Assembly (NCBI GenBank): GCA_029259725.1
Contig: JAJDER010000137.1
Span: 1-55,100 of the forward strand
DNA from: Planctomycetota bacterium
GTDB taxonomy: Bacteria > Planctomycetota > B15-G4
Length of the DNA stretch: 55,100 nucleotides
Reading direction: 5' to 3'
This document shows positions 45,379 through 53,748 of this stretch, in pieces (the first letter of the stretch is position 1; the number at the start of each line of letters is the position of its first letter). Under the pieces are notes generated by a model. The model saw nothing but the letters and a program-made list of their open reading frames with translations, was not told the origin of the DNA and ran no database searches. Made by a program: the position numbers and the translations under genes.

Positions 45379-45457
45379 GCGGTGCTCCGCGTGTCCCTGG
45401 ATCGCGGCCCGAGGTACGGGTGGACGTGTGACCGGGTGCATGCTGAAATCCGGGTCC

Positions 45458-45943
45458 ATGTCGAGACTTGGTGAGACGACGCCTGACGAACCCGGTGCGG
45501 CCGGTCCGGAGTCCGTGGGGCCGGAGCTTCGCCGGTGGTTTGTGTCCCGCGGCCTCCAGTCCCACGATGTGGAGGACTGTGTGCAGGACACGCTCGTCCG
45601 GTTGCTGAAGTCCGGAGCTCGCGCGGAGGTGCGCACCGGGCTGGGCGCTCTCGCGCAGCACATCGCCGGCGCGGTCCACGCCGACTTCTGGCGTCGCCGA
45701 CGGCGTCGGGCGACCGAACCGCTCGAGGGTCATGAGCTTCTCGATCCCGAGAAGAGTGCGCCCGGGATCGAGCTGCGTCCTCTGGTGCGGAGCCTTCCGG
45801 CTCACCAGCGGGACGTCCTGAGCCTGAGCCTGCAGGGTCTGCGGTACGCCGAGATCGCCGCGCGCCTCGGGATCCCCGAGGGCACGGTCAAGTCGCGCAT
45901 GTACCACGCCGTCCGACGCCTGCGCGAAGGGCTCCTACCGTGA
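45458..45943 (+). CDS. ECF RNA polymerase sigma factor
   Basis: About 161 residues from the ATG at 45458; an ATG at 45440 adds six. Region 2 is recognisable (HDVEDCVQDTLVRLLKSG, HIAGAVHADFWRRRRRR) and region 4 is clear (SLPAHQRDVLSLSLQGLRYAE, then ARLGIPEGTVKSRMYHAVRRLREGL). It overlaps the following zinc-finger anti-sigma gene by four bases (GTGA at 45940), so both are co-translated. Confidence 0.9.
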   Translation: MSRLGETTPDEPGAAGPESVGPELRRWFVSRGLQSHDVEDCVQDTLVRLLKSGARAEVRTGLGALAQHIAGAVHADFWRRRRRRATEPLEGHELLDPEKSAPGIELRPLVRSLPAHQRDVLSLSLQGLRYAEIAARLGIPEGTVKSRMYHAVRRLREGLLP

Positions 45944-46836
45944 CCGGCTTCACGCGCTGCGCGGAAGAACGCCACGCGGTGGCCGGTATCCAGGGTGAAC
46001 TCACGTCCGAGGAGCAAGCCCGCTTCGATGAACACCTGCTCGACTGCGCGAGCTGCCGCGCGTTCGTGTCGGACGCAGAGCGCCTGCTGGGCCCTCGCGT
46101 GAACCGCGCCGATCGGCCGGCGAAGTGGCCACGCCTGGTCGCCGCGGGACTGCTCGTGGGCGTGATCGTCGAACTCGCCATGTCGCACTTCGGCTCGCCT
46201 TCCACGGGCGTCCCGGATCTGGAACAGGATCCCGGGTCGTGGTTGGTGCAGACCCAGCTCGCGGCGGGGTCGTGGGGTCCTGAAGCGAGTGCCGGGCTCG
46301 GTGCACAGGAGGTCGCGGCGCACGCCCTCGGGTTGCTCGCGCTGATCGAACGCGACGCGGGCCTCTCCGCGGCGGCGCCCGTCGAGCAGGTCTCCTCGCG
46401 GCGTGCGATCGAAGCCGCCGCAGGATGGCTGGCCCAGGCGCAAGAGCCCGGGGGGCTCATCGGACTGCCGCTCGACGGCGGGTACTGCGATCACGCTCTG
46501 GCGACCCTGGCCCTGCTCAGGGCCACCGAAGTCATCGACAACCAGGGAGTGAGTGACGCTGCCCGAGCTGCCCTGGGACACCTCTTGGATCAACAACTGG
46601 CCTCGGGGGCCTGGGAGCGCCGGCCCGGGCGGGCCGGACCACAGTTCGGGGCAGCCCGCGCAGCACTGCAACTGGCCGCCGACCACCATCTGGTCGGCGC
46701 CGACGGGGCGCTCGCCCGAGCTGACAGGGTTGCGGGTCCCGAACACGAACGCTTCGTGATCGGGGACAACCGCGCAGGGTTGGCGGCATTGGGGACCCTG
46801 CCTCACGCGGCGGCGCTCGTGCTGGCGGGCCCCTGA
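45940..46836 (+). CDS. Zinc-finger anti-sigma factor fused to a prenyltransferase-like toroid domain
   Basis: 298 residues. The N-terminus is a ZAS-type domain: a Cys near residue 6, His31 (DEHLLDC), C35 and C38 (CASC), the H-x3-C-x2-C signature that binds the sigma factor and zinc. A transmembrane helix lies at about 66-84 (LVAAGLLVGVIVELAMS). The outer domain, about 100-280, has repeated motifs of the prenyltransferase/squalene oxidase toroid, such as SWLVQTQLAAGSWGPEASAG, AAGWLAQAQEPGGLIGLP and LGHLLDQQLASGAWERRPG. These resemble ligand-binding toroids of terpene cyclases but lack the catalytic Asp cluster. A sensor role for the outer domain is inferred. It starts at GTG 45940, overlapping the sigma gene. 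Confidence 0.75.
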   Translation: MTGFTRCAEERHAVAGIQGELTSEEQARFDEHLLDCASCRAFVSDAERLLGPRVNRADRPAKWPRLVAAGLLVGVIVELAMSHFGSPSTGVPDLEQDPGSWLVQTQLAAGSWGPEASAGLGAQEVAAHALGLLALIERDAGLSAAAPVEQVSSRRAIEAAAGWLAQAQEPGGLIGLPLDGGYCDHALATLALLRATEVIDNQGVSDAARAALGHLLDQQLASGAWERRPGRAGPQFGAARAALQLAADHHLVGADGALARADRVAGPEHERFVIGDNRAGLAALGTLPHAAALVLAGP

Positions 46837-46915
46837 GCCGTCCCCGGATTTCGGTGAACCCGAAGGGCCTCTCGCGCGGTGAAGGACCGGAATCCGTCCG
46901 GGAGTTCATCCAGCC

Positions 46916-49120
46916 TTGCGTCCCTGCCGCTGCACCGCCCCCTTCGTCATGGCCGCGTCGGCAGCGTTGCTCGCCCTCGTCTCGGCCGCGCCGCCGCTCC
47001 ACGGTCAGGACCGGGAGCCGCCGCCCGAGCCATCCGCGATCGGGACGGACGAGATCGGAGCCGACGACGATCCGGGCAACGCTGCCGACGACGTGGACGT
47101 CGTGGTCACCGCGAGTCGCCACGAGGAGTCCATCCTCGACACACCCTATTCGGTCACCGTGATCGAGCGGGACGCGCTGCGGACGTCGCCGGACAACAAG
47201 ACCCTGCCGGACACGCTCACGCGCGTGCCCGGCATCCTGCTGCAGAAAACGGGTCCGGCCCAGGCCTCCCCCTACATCCGCGGCTTCACGGGCTTCCGCA
47301 CGCTCTGGCTCGTGGACGGCATCCGGCTCAACAATTCGGTCTGGCGCGACGGCCCCAACCAGTATCCGGCCACGATCGACCTGTACTCCGTGGACCGTCT
47401 GGAGCTCATCCGCGGCCCGAGCTCGGTCCTGTGGGGCAGCGACGCCGTCGGTGGTGTCGTCAATGCGCTGAGCCGGGCCGGCGACGCCGACGCGGGCTGG
47501 CGATCCGGCCTCACCTTGCGCTACGCGACGGGGGAGCGCTCGATGATCGGCCGCATCGACTTCCAGGGCGGTGAGCCGGACGACTGGGCGATTCGCGGCG
47601 GCGCCTCGTTCAAGGACTACAACTCGATCAACGCGGGCCAGGGCAGCGGCGACCTGAGCAACACCGGGTTCGGTGAGCGCGACTACGACGTGCGTTTCGA
47701 CAAGCAGCTCGCCGACAGCGTCACCTGGACCCTGGCCGCCCAACAAGTGCGCCAGTGGGACGCGCCGCGCACCCACAAGACCGTGGACTCGGTCCCCTTC
47801 CACGGCACGGTCGCGGGTACCGAGCTGCAGCGCGAGCTGGACCAGGAGCGCGACCTGTTGTGGACACGCCTGGCCTTCGACGAACCCGGTGGCGGCGGTT
47901 TGTGGGATGCGGCGAGCGTGACCTACAGCTGGCAGCGGCAGCGCGAGACCCAGGACCGCTGGCGCACGGGTGGCCGCTTCGACGAGCGTGGCTTCGACGT
48001 GATCACCCAGGGCGTGCAGTTCCAGGCCGAGAGGGAGTCCCCGATCGGCCTGCTCACCTACGGTGTCGATCACTATCACGACGATGTCGACAGCTTCCGG
48101 AACGACTACGTCGACGGCGTGTCCACGGGTGACCACATCCAGGGCAACATCGCCGACGACGCGACCTACGACCTCTCGGGCGTCTACGTGCAGAACGAGA
48201 TCGTGCACGGCCCCTGGGAGACGACGATGGGTGTGCGTTGGAACCGGGCTTCCGTCGACGCCGACAAGGTCGACAACCCGAACGTGCCCGGCAGCGACCC
48301 GTCCACGCCCGGCAACATCATCGGCGTCGACGAGAGCTGGGACGACCTGGTCGGCTCGCTGCGCACACTGAGGCGCATCGACGAGCAGACCATCGTGTAC
48401 GCGGGCATCTCCCAGGGCTTCCGCGCACCCAACCTGAGCGATCTCACCGCCGACCTCGAGGACAGCGGCATCGAGCAACCCGCGCCCCAGCTCGAGCCCG
48501 AGCACTTCGTCTCGATCGAGCTGGGCACCAAGACCGAGCGCGACGATGGGCACACCGAGTTCTCGGTCTACTACACCTGGATCCGCGATTTCATCGTGCG
48601 GTCGCCCACCGGCGAACTGGTCGACGACCTGCCTGTGTTCCAGAAGGACAACGTCGGCGACGGTTTCGTCTGGGGCTTCGAGTTCTCCAGTGACCACCGA
48701 CTTGCTCCCGAGTGGACCCTGTACTCGTCCGCCGCGTGGCTCGACGGCAAGGTCGACCAGTTCGAGCTGCCGTCCGGCGACAAGGTCAGCAAGCCCCTCG
48801 ATCGCACCATGCCGTTCACGGCCGTGCTCGGTGTGGCGTACGAACCGGTCGAGGCTCCCTGGTGGGTGCAGGCCGACGTGCTCATGGCAGCCAAGGCCGA
48901 CAAGCTGTCGCTGCGGGACGAGACCGACGTCGAGCGGATCCCACCCGGAGGGACGCCGGGCTACGCGGTGTTCGGTGTCCGCGGTGGCCGGCAGATCGAC
49001 GAACGGACGACGGTCGGCCTCGGCCTGGAGAACATCCTCGACAAGGACTACCGCATCCACGGTTCCGGCCAGAACGAGCCGGGGCGCAGCCTGGTGCTCT
49101 CGTGGAACGTGGCGTTCTGA
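46916..49120 (+). CDS. TonB-dependent outer-membrane receptor
   Basis: 734 residues. The start is TTG at 46916, chosen because GGGAG lies 11 bases upstream and because it gives a signal peptide with basic residues; ATG 46949 is possible. A TonB-box-like DVDVVVTASRHEE lies near residue 60. The plug domain (about 70-185) holds LPDTLTRVPGILLQK, SPYIRGFTGFRTLWLVDG and VDRLELIRGPSSVLWGSDAVGG. The barrel runs to the end, which is SLVLSWNVAF with a terminal Phe, the outer-membrane protein signature. It takes up a siderophore, cofactor or glycan; the ligand cannot be told. The TonB gene overlaps its end by 19 bases if GTG 49102 is used. Confidence 0.93.
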   Translation: MRPCRCTAPFVMAASAALLALVSAAPPLHGQDREPPPEPSAIGTDEIGADDDPGNAADDVDVVVTASRHEESILDTPYSVTVIERDALRTSPDNKTLPDTLTRVPGILLQKTGPAQASPYIRGFTGFRTLWLVDGIRLNNSVWRDGPNQYPATIDLYSVDRLELIRGPSSVLWGSDAVGGVVNALSRAGDADAGWRSGLTLRYATGERSMIGRIDFQGGEPDDWAIRGGASFKDYNSINAGQGSGDLSNTGFGERDYDVRFDKQLADSVTWTLAAQQVRQWDAPRTHKTVDSVPFHGTVAGTELQRELDQERDLLWTRLAFDEPGGGGLWDAASVTYSWQRQRETQDRWRTGGRFDERGFDVITQGVQFQAERESPIGLLTYGVDHYHDDVDSFRNDYVDGVSTGDHIQGNIADDATYDLSGVYVQNEIVHGPWETTMGVRWNRASVDADKVDNPNVPGSDPSTPGNIIGVDESWDDLVGSLRTLRRIDEQTIVYAGISQGFRAPNLSDLTADLEDSGIEQPAPQLEPEHFVSIELGTKTERDDGHTEFSVYYTWIRDFIVRSPTGELVDDLPVFQKDNVGDGFVWGFEFSSDHRLAPEWTLYSSAAWLDGKVDQFELPSGDKVSKPLDRTMPFTAVLGVAYEPVEAPWWVQADVLMAAKADKLSLRDETDVERIPPGGTPGYAVFGVRGGRQIDERTTVGLGLENILDKDYRIHGSGQNEPGRSLVLSWNVAF

Positions 49121-49953
49121 ACGACGCACCAACGGGATCGACGCGGGCCGGCCCGGCGGGCCGAGCTGGCATCGGTGCCCGTCCCCTCGTGCGCAGGTCA
49201 CCCACCGGCGAAGCCCTGGCGCTGTCGTTGCTGCTCCACGGGGCGGCGCTGATCGTGGCCGTGGTCGAGGGAGCGCGAGATCACGTGGCCGATGCCCCCG
49301 TGCGGACGATGCAGCTGGAGTGGTCCACGCCCGGCGAGAACGAGTCGCCGGCGACCTCGCCGGCTCCGAGGCCGGATCCGCTCGACGAGCCGGCCGAGCC
49401 GATGTTCGAGCTGCCCTCCACGACGATCGCCGACATCGCCGACCCGCAACCCGTCGTCGACCTGCCGCCCTGGCCGCCCGCCTCGCGGAGTCCGCCTCGG
49501 ATCCGGGCGAGGTTGCCGACACCACCGGAGCCAGTGGCCGAAGGCCCGCCGGCGCCGCCGACGCCGGTGCCGCCGACGCCGCGAGTCGATCCGGTGCCCG
49601 CGATCGGGAGCGATGCAGCGGGGTCGCCTGGGAGTCGGTCGCTCCCGCCGCCGCCGCCCGGTGCGGTGACAACGGCCGTCGTCGCCGCGGAACCGCTGGC
49701 GGACAACCCTCCGCCACGGTATCCGGGCCAGGCTCGACGTAGGGGTTGGGAGGGGACGGTGGTCATCGGCGTCCGCGTCGATGCGACCGGCGTGGTGAGC
49801 GACGTCTGGGTCGTGCGTTCAAGCGGTCGGACGATCCTCGACGAGGTTGCCCTACGGACCGTGCGCGGCTGGCGCTTCCGGCCCGGCGTCGTGGACGACG
49901 AAGCGGCCACCACCGAGACGGATGTGTCCATCCGCTTCCAGCTGAGCGATTGA
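49102..49953 (+). CDS. TonB family energy-transducing protein
   Basis: 283 residues from GTG 49102 inside the receptor gene; the start is uncertain. A single transmembrane helix lies at about 35-52 (ALALSLLLHGAALIVAVVEG). A Pro-rich spacer follows (about 60-190, with PPAPPTPVPPTPR). The TonB_C domain is PRYPGQARRRGWEGTVVIGVRVDATG with RTVRGWRFRPG near 200-260, then a short end. It carries energy from the inner membrane to the receptor next to it. No exbB or exbD is in the window. Confidence 0.88.
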   Translation: MERGVLNDAPTGSTRAGPAGRAGIGARPLVRRSPTGEALALSLLLHGAALIVAVVEGARDHVADAPVRTMQLEWSTPGENESPATSPAPRPDPLDEPAEPMFELPSTTIADIADPQPVVDLPPWPPASRSPPRIRARLPTPPEPVAEGPPAPPTPVPPTPRVDPVPAIGSDAAGSPGSRSLPPPPPGAVTTAVVAAEPLADNPPPRYPGQARRRGWEGTVVIGVRVDATGVVSDVWVVRSSGRTILDEVALRTVRGWRFRPGVVDDEAATTETDVSIRFQLSD

Positions 49954-49985
49954 GGTCACCAGCGGTCACGGCGGCACTGGGCGGG

Positions 49986-49991
49986 TATGCT
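49986..49991 (+). promoter_or_regulatory. -10-like hexamer TATGCT of the methyltransferase gene
   Basis: TATGCT ends 6 bases before the ATG at 49998, with no ribosome site between. This pattern recurs in the window and may mark leaderless transcripts. Confidence 0.33.
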
Positions 49992-49997
49992 CCCGCC

Positions 49998-50723
49998 ATG
50001 GCACGCCAGGAGATCGACGAACGCCACGTGGCCACCCTCAGCGCCGCGGACACCAGCGGGTACTGGTGGTACGCGGTGCGTCAGGCCTGGGTCGAGGCGG
50101 CGCTCGCCGGTCTGCCGGTCCACGATCACCTCGACTTCGGCTGCGGCCCGGGCGGCGTGCTGTCCACCCTGGTGGAGCGGCTGTCGCCGCGGCAGGCGCT
50201 CGGGTTGGACGGCACCGAGGCGGCCGTCGACGTGGCCGTCTCACGCGGCCTCGACGCGCGCTACGCGGACTTCCGCCTGCCGCTCGAGTTGCCCTTCGTC
50301 CCGAATGCCATCACGGTCCTCGACGTGCTCGAGCACCTCGAGGATCCGGTCCTGGCGCTGCGCAACCTGAAGGCCGGCAGCGCCCCCGACGCGCGCCTGG
50401 TCGTGACCGTGCCGGCGATGCCCTCGCTGCACTCCGAGTGGGACGACATGTGCGGCCACTTCCGCCGCTACACCCGCCCGACGCTGAAGGGGCACCTCGA
50501 GCTGGGCGGCTGGCGCGTCGAGCGGTGTCGCTACTTCTTCAGCTACTGCGTGCCGCCGGCGTGGCTGCAGCGTCGCGTCTTCAAGCAGGTCCAGGACGTC
50601 GAGTTTCCGCCGGTCTCGCCGCTGGTGAACGCGCTGATGACCTTCGCCGGGAGCGTCGAACGAGCCGTCGGCGGTCCGCTTCCGTTCGGCACGTCGATCT
50701 TCGCCACCGCGCGTCCCGCCTGA
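49998..50723 (+). CDS. Class I SAM-dependent methyltransferase
   Basis: 241 residues. Motif I is HLDFGCGPGGVLSTL near residue 45 and motif II/III is ITVLDVLEHLEDPV near residue 110. VTVPAMPSLHSEWDDMCGHFRRYT follows, which resembles the methyltransferase type 11/23 group that often modifies polyprenyl or sugar intermediates. The substrate is unknown. The ATG follows a TATGCT hexamer by 6 bases, and the gene stands alone after TonB. Confidence 0.85.
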   Translation: MARQEIDERHVATLSAADTSGYWWYAVRQAWVEAALAGLPVHDHLDFGCGPGGVLSTLVERLSPRQALGLDGTEAAVDVAVSRGLDARYADFRLPLELPFVPNAITVLDVLEHLEDPVLALRNLKAGSAPDARLVVTVPAMPSLHSEWDDMCGHFRRYTRPTLKGHLELGGWRVERCRYFFSYCVPPAWLQRRVFKQVQDVEFPPVSPLVNALMTFAGSVERAVGGPLPFGTSIFATARPA

Positions 50724-50734
50724 CGTAACGCGGG

Positions 50735-50747
50735 GAGCGCCGCTCCG
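50735..50747 (+). terminator. Small GGAGC/GCTCC hairpin after the methyltransferase gene
   Basis: A 5-bp stem with a 3-base loop lies 11 bases after the stop codon at 50723. It may be a weak terminator. Confidence 0.3.
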
Positions 50748-50814
50748 ACTCTCCTCTGTCGCCGTGAGGCTGCGGCGGCCTGCGCTTCGATGGGGCGCCG
50801 AGACCCGAGGAGAG

Positions 50815-50837
50815 GGCCAGGGCCCATCGCCCTGGCC
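50815..50837 (+). promoter_or_regulatory. Leader hairpin just ahead of the ribosome site of the six-Cys protein
   Basis: GGCCAGGGC at 50815-50823 pairs perfectly with GCCCTGGCC at 50829-50837, with a 5-base loop. It ends 2 bases before the GGAGG at 50840-50844. A stable stem this close to the ribosome site could raise RNA stability or affect initiation. Confidence 0.5.
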
Positions 50838-50839
50838 AC

Positions 50840-50844
50840 GGAGG
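50840..50844 (+). promoter_or_regulatory. Ribosome binding site GGAGG of the six-Cys protein
   Basis: GGAGG lies 7 bases before ATG 50852 but only 4 before GTG 50849, favouring the ATG. Confidence 0.65.
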
Positions 50845-50851
50845 ACGAGTG

Positions 50852-51274
50852 ATGGGAACTGCGACGGAAGCCGAGGTGGACAACATGGTGGCCACCGTTC
50901 GGGAAGGGGCGGGTCGCGCGACCGGCGAGACGGCGGGGCCGGCCGGGCGTCGGAGTCGCCTCGCTTCGGCGACGCTCGTGTTGACCCTGGCGCTGGCCGC
51001 GATCCTGGCCGGGCCCACCGACGAGGCGCAGGCGCAGTTCGGCTATCCGCCGGCGGGTCCGGGCGGGTTCTACCCGCCGCCGAGCGAGTGCATCCAGCAG
51101 GCCTTCGAGAACTACCTGGCCAACGTGTCGCGCTGCAAGTCGATCTACTGCGAGACCTGGATCTGGATGTTCGTGGTCTGCGACGAGCAGGGCTTCGCAC
51201 AGTGCGAGCACAACGCGCAGCAGGTCTTCGACGCCGCGGTCTTCGAGTGCAAGCAGTGGTCGGTGGGGGGATGA
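50852..51274 (+). CDS. Small secreted six-cysteine protein of unknown function
   Basis: 140 residues. A long N-terminal region (about 35 polar residues) precedes a hydrophobic segment (SATLVLTLALAAILAGP) and a probable cleavage site after AQAQ near residue 63. The mature part, about 77 residues, has a Gly/Pro-rich start (FGYPPAGPGGFYPPPS) and then six cysteines: ECI, RCK, YCE, VCD, QCE and ECK. Six cysteines in about 55 residues suggest three disulfides in an oxidising compartment. The next gene overlaps its stop by four bases (ATGA), so they are probably co-translated. I do not recognise a family. Confidence 0.72.
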   Translation: MGTATEAEVDNMVATVREGAGRATGETAGPAGRRSRLASATLVLTLALAAILAGPTDEAQAQFGYPPAGPGGFYPPPSECIQQAFENYLANVSRCKSIYCETWIWMFVVCDEQGFAQCEHNAQQVFDAAVFECKQWSVGG

Positions 51275-52665
51275 GACGTCACGCGCTCACGGGTTGGGTG
51301 CTCGGGGTGCTGGCGGTCGTGGGGTCCGGGGGCGTGATCGTCCTCGCTTCGCGGCCGCCGGCGGTGCGCGCCGTCACGGACGGGAGCCCGAGGCTCGGCG
51401 AGATCCTGCGGCGCCACACCGCCTCGCCGCAGGAACACGCCGAGGCCCCCGTGCGAGTGCTCGCGGAGCCCGAGGCCGAGGGCATGCCGGCTGGTACCGG
51501 CTTGTCGGATCAGGGCGCGGCCCTGGTCTCCGAACTCGTCGACGCCGTGCGTGGTCTCGATCAGCGCATGCCGGCGGCCTTCCACGACCTGGCGTACCAG
51601 CCCATGGCCCTCTTCGTGACCGAGGCGCGCGCCGACGTCGAGGGCGTCACCGACGCGTTGCTCGAAGCGGTGGATCACGGAGGTGACCGTGACCGCATCC
51701 GCGGGTCCCTGCTGGCCTGTGCCGGCGCCCTGGGCCTGGTGGAGCCGGTGCGCGCACGCCGGGAGCCGGCCGGTGCCCTGCATCGCGCGGCCTGGCTCGG
51801 CCACGCCTGGACTCCCGACGGAAGCCCGGTCGACGGCGGCGTCGTGCTCGATCCGCTCGAGTACCTGGAGCTGCAGCCCCGCGGCGGCGACCCGGTCCTG
51901 GCCCTGCGCCTCGGTCGACCACCGCCTGCTCCGGTCCGGGCCGAGTTGTTCCAGCAGGTCGTGCAGCCGGCGTCAGACCTCGGCGCGCTGCTGGATCGCG
52001 ACCTGGCGTTGCTGGCGCTCGGCACGGCAGTGGATGTCGACGATGACGTGCTCGGGTTCCTGCGCGGCCTCCTGCTCGACACGGAGCCGACGTTCATGCG
52101 ACTGAGACCGGCAGCGGCGTTCGTCCTGTCCCGATCCCGCCGACCCGAGGCGCGCGAGATCCTCACGGACTTCCTGGCCGACCGGAGCCTGGGCGAGCAC
52201 GGCAAGACACACGCGCGATGGTGGCTCGGGCGGGCGCCGGCGATGCCTGGCGACCTGATGGCGCTGCTGGCGCCGCTGCAGGATCCGAGCGCCACGACCA
52301 CCGATCGCATCGTGGCCGTGGGCAGCCTGCTGCCCCGCCTGGCCGAACTGGGCGCCGAGGACGTGGTCACCGTGGAGGAGGTGCTGGCGCTGCAGGTGGT
52401 CGAGGAGCCCAACGATTCGGCTCGGCTCGCGGCGGTGACGGTCCTCGCGCAGATGGACGGGGGCTGGATGCGGACCAGCGCGCTGGACGGAGTGCTGCGA
52501 CAGGACGCCTCCGCGCATTGCCGTGGCTGGGCGGCGGTGGGCCTGTCCCGAGCGCGGGGCAACCAGGCCGCCGAGGCCCGAGCGCTGCTCCTGGGTGCCC
52601 TGCCCCGGGAGGCCGACCCGGTGGTGCGCGAGGACATCGAGCGTGCCCTGGAGCGGCTGCCCTGA
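51271..52665 (+). CDS. Membrane-anchored HEAT-like protein
   Basis: 464 residues. The first 26 (GWVLGVLAVVGSGGVIVLASRPP) form a signal anchor. The rest is helical, with HEAT-like pairs in the last 200 residues (LMALLAPLQDPSATTTDRIVAVGSLL, SARLAAVTVLAQMDGG, AHCRGWAAVGLSRARGNQAAEARALLLGAL). About 40-250 is not recognised. It overlaps the upstream six-Cys gene by four bases. A scaffold or regulator in the periplasm is plausible. Confidence 0.68.
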   Translation: MRRHALTGWVLGVLAVVGSGGVIVLASRPPAVRAVTDGSPRLGEILRRHTASPQEHAEAPVRVLAEPEAEGMPAGTGLSDQGAALVSELVDAVRGLDQRMPAAFHDLAYQPMALFVTEARADVEGVTDALLEAVDHGGDRDRIRGSLLACAGALGLVEPVRARREPAGALHRAAWLGHAWTPDGSPVDGGVVLDPLEYLELQPRGGDPVLALRLGRPPPAPVRAELFQQVVQPASDLGALLDRDLALLALGTAVDVDDDVLGFLRGLLLDTEPTFMRLRPAAAFVLSRSRRPEAREILTDFLADRSLGEHGKTHARWWLGRAPAMPGDLMALLAPLQDPSATTTDRIVAVGSLLPRLAELGAEDVVTVEEVLALQVVEEPNDSARLAAVTVLAQMDGGWMRTSALDGVLRQDASAHCRGWAAVGLSRARGNQAAEARALLLGALPREADPVVREDIERALERLP

Positions 52666-52697
52666 GGTCGGGACGTGGATCGGCGCGGAGCGGCCGC

Positions 52698-52703
52698 CAT
52701 ACT
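52698..52703 (+). promoter_or_regulatory. -10-like hexamer CATACT of the dipeptidase gene
   Basis: CATACT ends 7 bases before ATG 52711, supporting that codon as a leaderless start over GTG 52675, which has GAGGT 6 bases upstream. Confidence 0.33.
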
Positions 52704-52710
52704 GGTGTCG

Positions 52711-53748
52711 ATGACCATGCCCGGTGACATCGACGAGGTGGCGGCCGCCCTGCACCGACGCGCCGTGGTCTTCGACGCCCACGCGGACACCCTGACCGAG
52801 ATGACGGATCGGGAGTACGACCTGGATCGTGCGAAGGACGGCGGGCACCTCGATCTCCCCCTCGTGTCGGACGGGGTTCTCGACGCCCAGGTCTTCACCT
52901 GCTTCGTGCACCCGAACTACATGCCGGACCGTTCCGCCGAGCGCGTGCGGCAGATGCTGGACACCATGGACCGGCAGGTGCACCGCTTCGCCGACCGGGT
53001 GGCTGTGTGCACGCAGCCGGGCGACATCGCGCGGTCGCGGGCGGCGGGCCGGCTCGCGGCGGTGCTCGCCATCGAGGGTGGCCACGCGATCCAGGACGAC
53101 CTCGAGATCCTGGCCGAGTTCGCGGGGCGAGGCGTGCGCACCATGACGCTGACCTGGAACAACAGCAACGAGTGGGCGGACGGCTGCGGTGACGAGGGTC
53201 CTCACGGCGGACTCGCCGCGCGCGGCCGGGAGGTCGTGGCCGCCATGGAGGAGGCGGGCATGGTGCTCGACATCTCCCACGCCGCGCGCACGACCTTCGA
53301 CGATGTCGTGGCCGTCGCGCGCACACCGCTGCTCGCCTCGCACAGCTGCGCCATGGCCCTGCGTGAACACCCGCGCAACCTGGACGACGACCAGCTCCGC
53401 GCCGTGGCCGCCTCAGGCGGCGTCGCCTGCGTGAACTTCTACCCGCGGTTCCTGGTGGAAGGCGAGACGGCCACTCTCGACGACGTGCTCGACCATCTGG
53501 AGCGCTTCCTCCAAGCGGCGGGGGAGGATCACGTCGGGCTCGGGACGGACTATGACGGCATCCCGTCCACACCCGTGGGGCTCGAGGACGTGACCGGACT
53601 GCCGCGCGTCACCCAGGGCATGCTCGCACGCGGGCATGCTGAGTCCACCGTCGAGAAGGTCCTGGGCGCGAATCTGCTGCGGCTCTTCGACGCTGAGCAC
53701 ACGCCGACGGCACCGTCCCGGCACGCCCGGAAGACCACGGCGCCGTGA
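52711..53748 (+). CDS. Membrane dipeptidase (peptidase family M19)
   Basis: 345 residues. This zinc enzyme hydrolyses dipeptides, including D-amino-acid-containing ones. Metal-binding motifs are FDAHADT (H-x-D, near residue 24), AIEGGH (Glu near 117), LDISHA (near 188) and ASHSC (near 208), with GTDYDG near 275. All match M19. No signal peptide is seen, so it is probably cytoplasmic. Two starts are possible: GTG 52675 has a GAGGT site, and ATG 52711 follows a CATACT hexamer. The downstream rRNA methyltransferase starts with a GTGA overlap, so the pair is co-translated. Confidence 0.9.
   Translation: MTMPGDIDEVAAALHRRAVVFDAHADTLTEMTDREYDLDRAKDGGHLDLPLVSDGVLDAQVFTCFVHPNYMPDRSAERVRQMLDTMDRQVHRFADRVAVCTQPGDIARSRAAGRLAAVLAIEGGHAIQDDLEILAEFAGRGVRTMTLTWNNSNEWADGCGDEGPHGGLAARGREVVAAMEEAGMVLDISHAARTTFDDVVAVARTPLLASHSCAMALREHPRNLDDDQLRAVAASGGVACVNFYPRFLVEGETATLDDVLDHLERFLQAAGEDHVGLGTDYDGIPSTPVGLEDVTGLPRVTQGMLARGHAESTVEKVLGANLLRLFDAEHTPTAPSRHARKTTAP

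Noticed and set aside
40876..45663. A 1595-codon open frame on the minus strand across the VWA, MBOAT and SGNH genes
   Set aside because: No recognisable motif, and composition dominated by Arg, Gln, His and Val. The plus-strand genes have clear family motifs.
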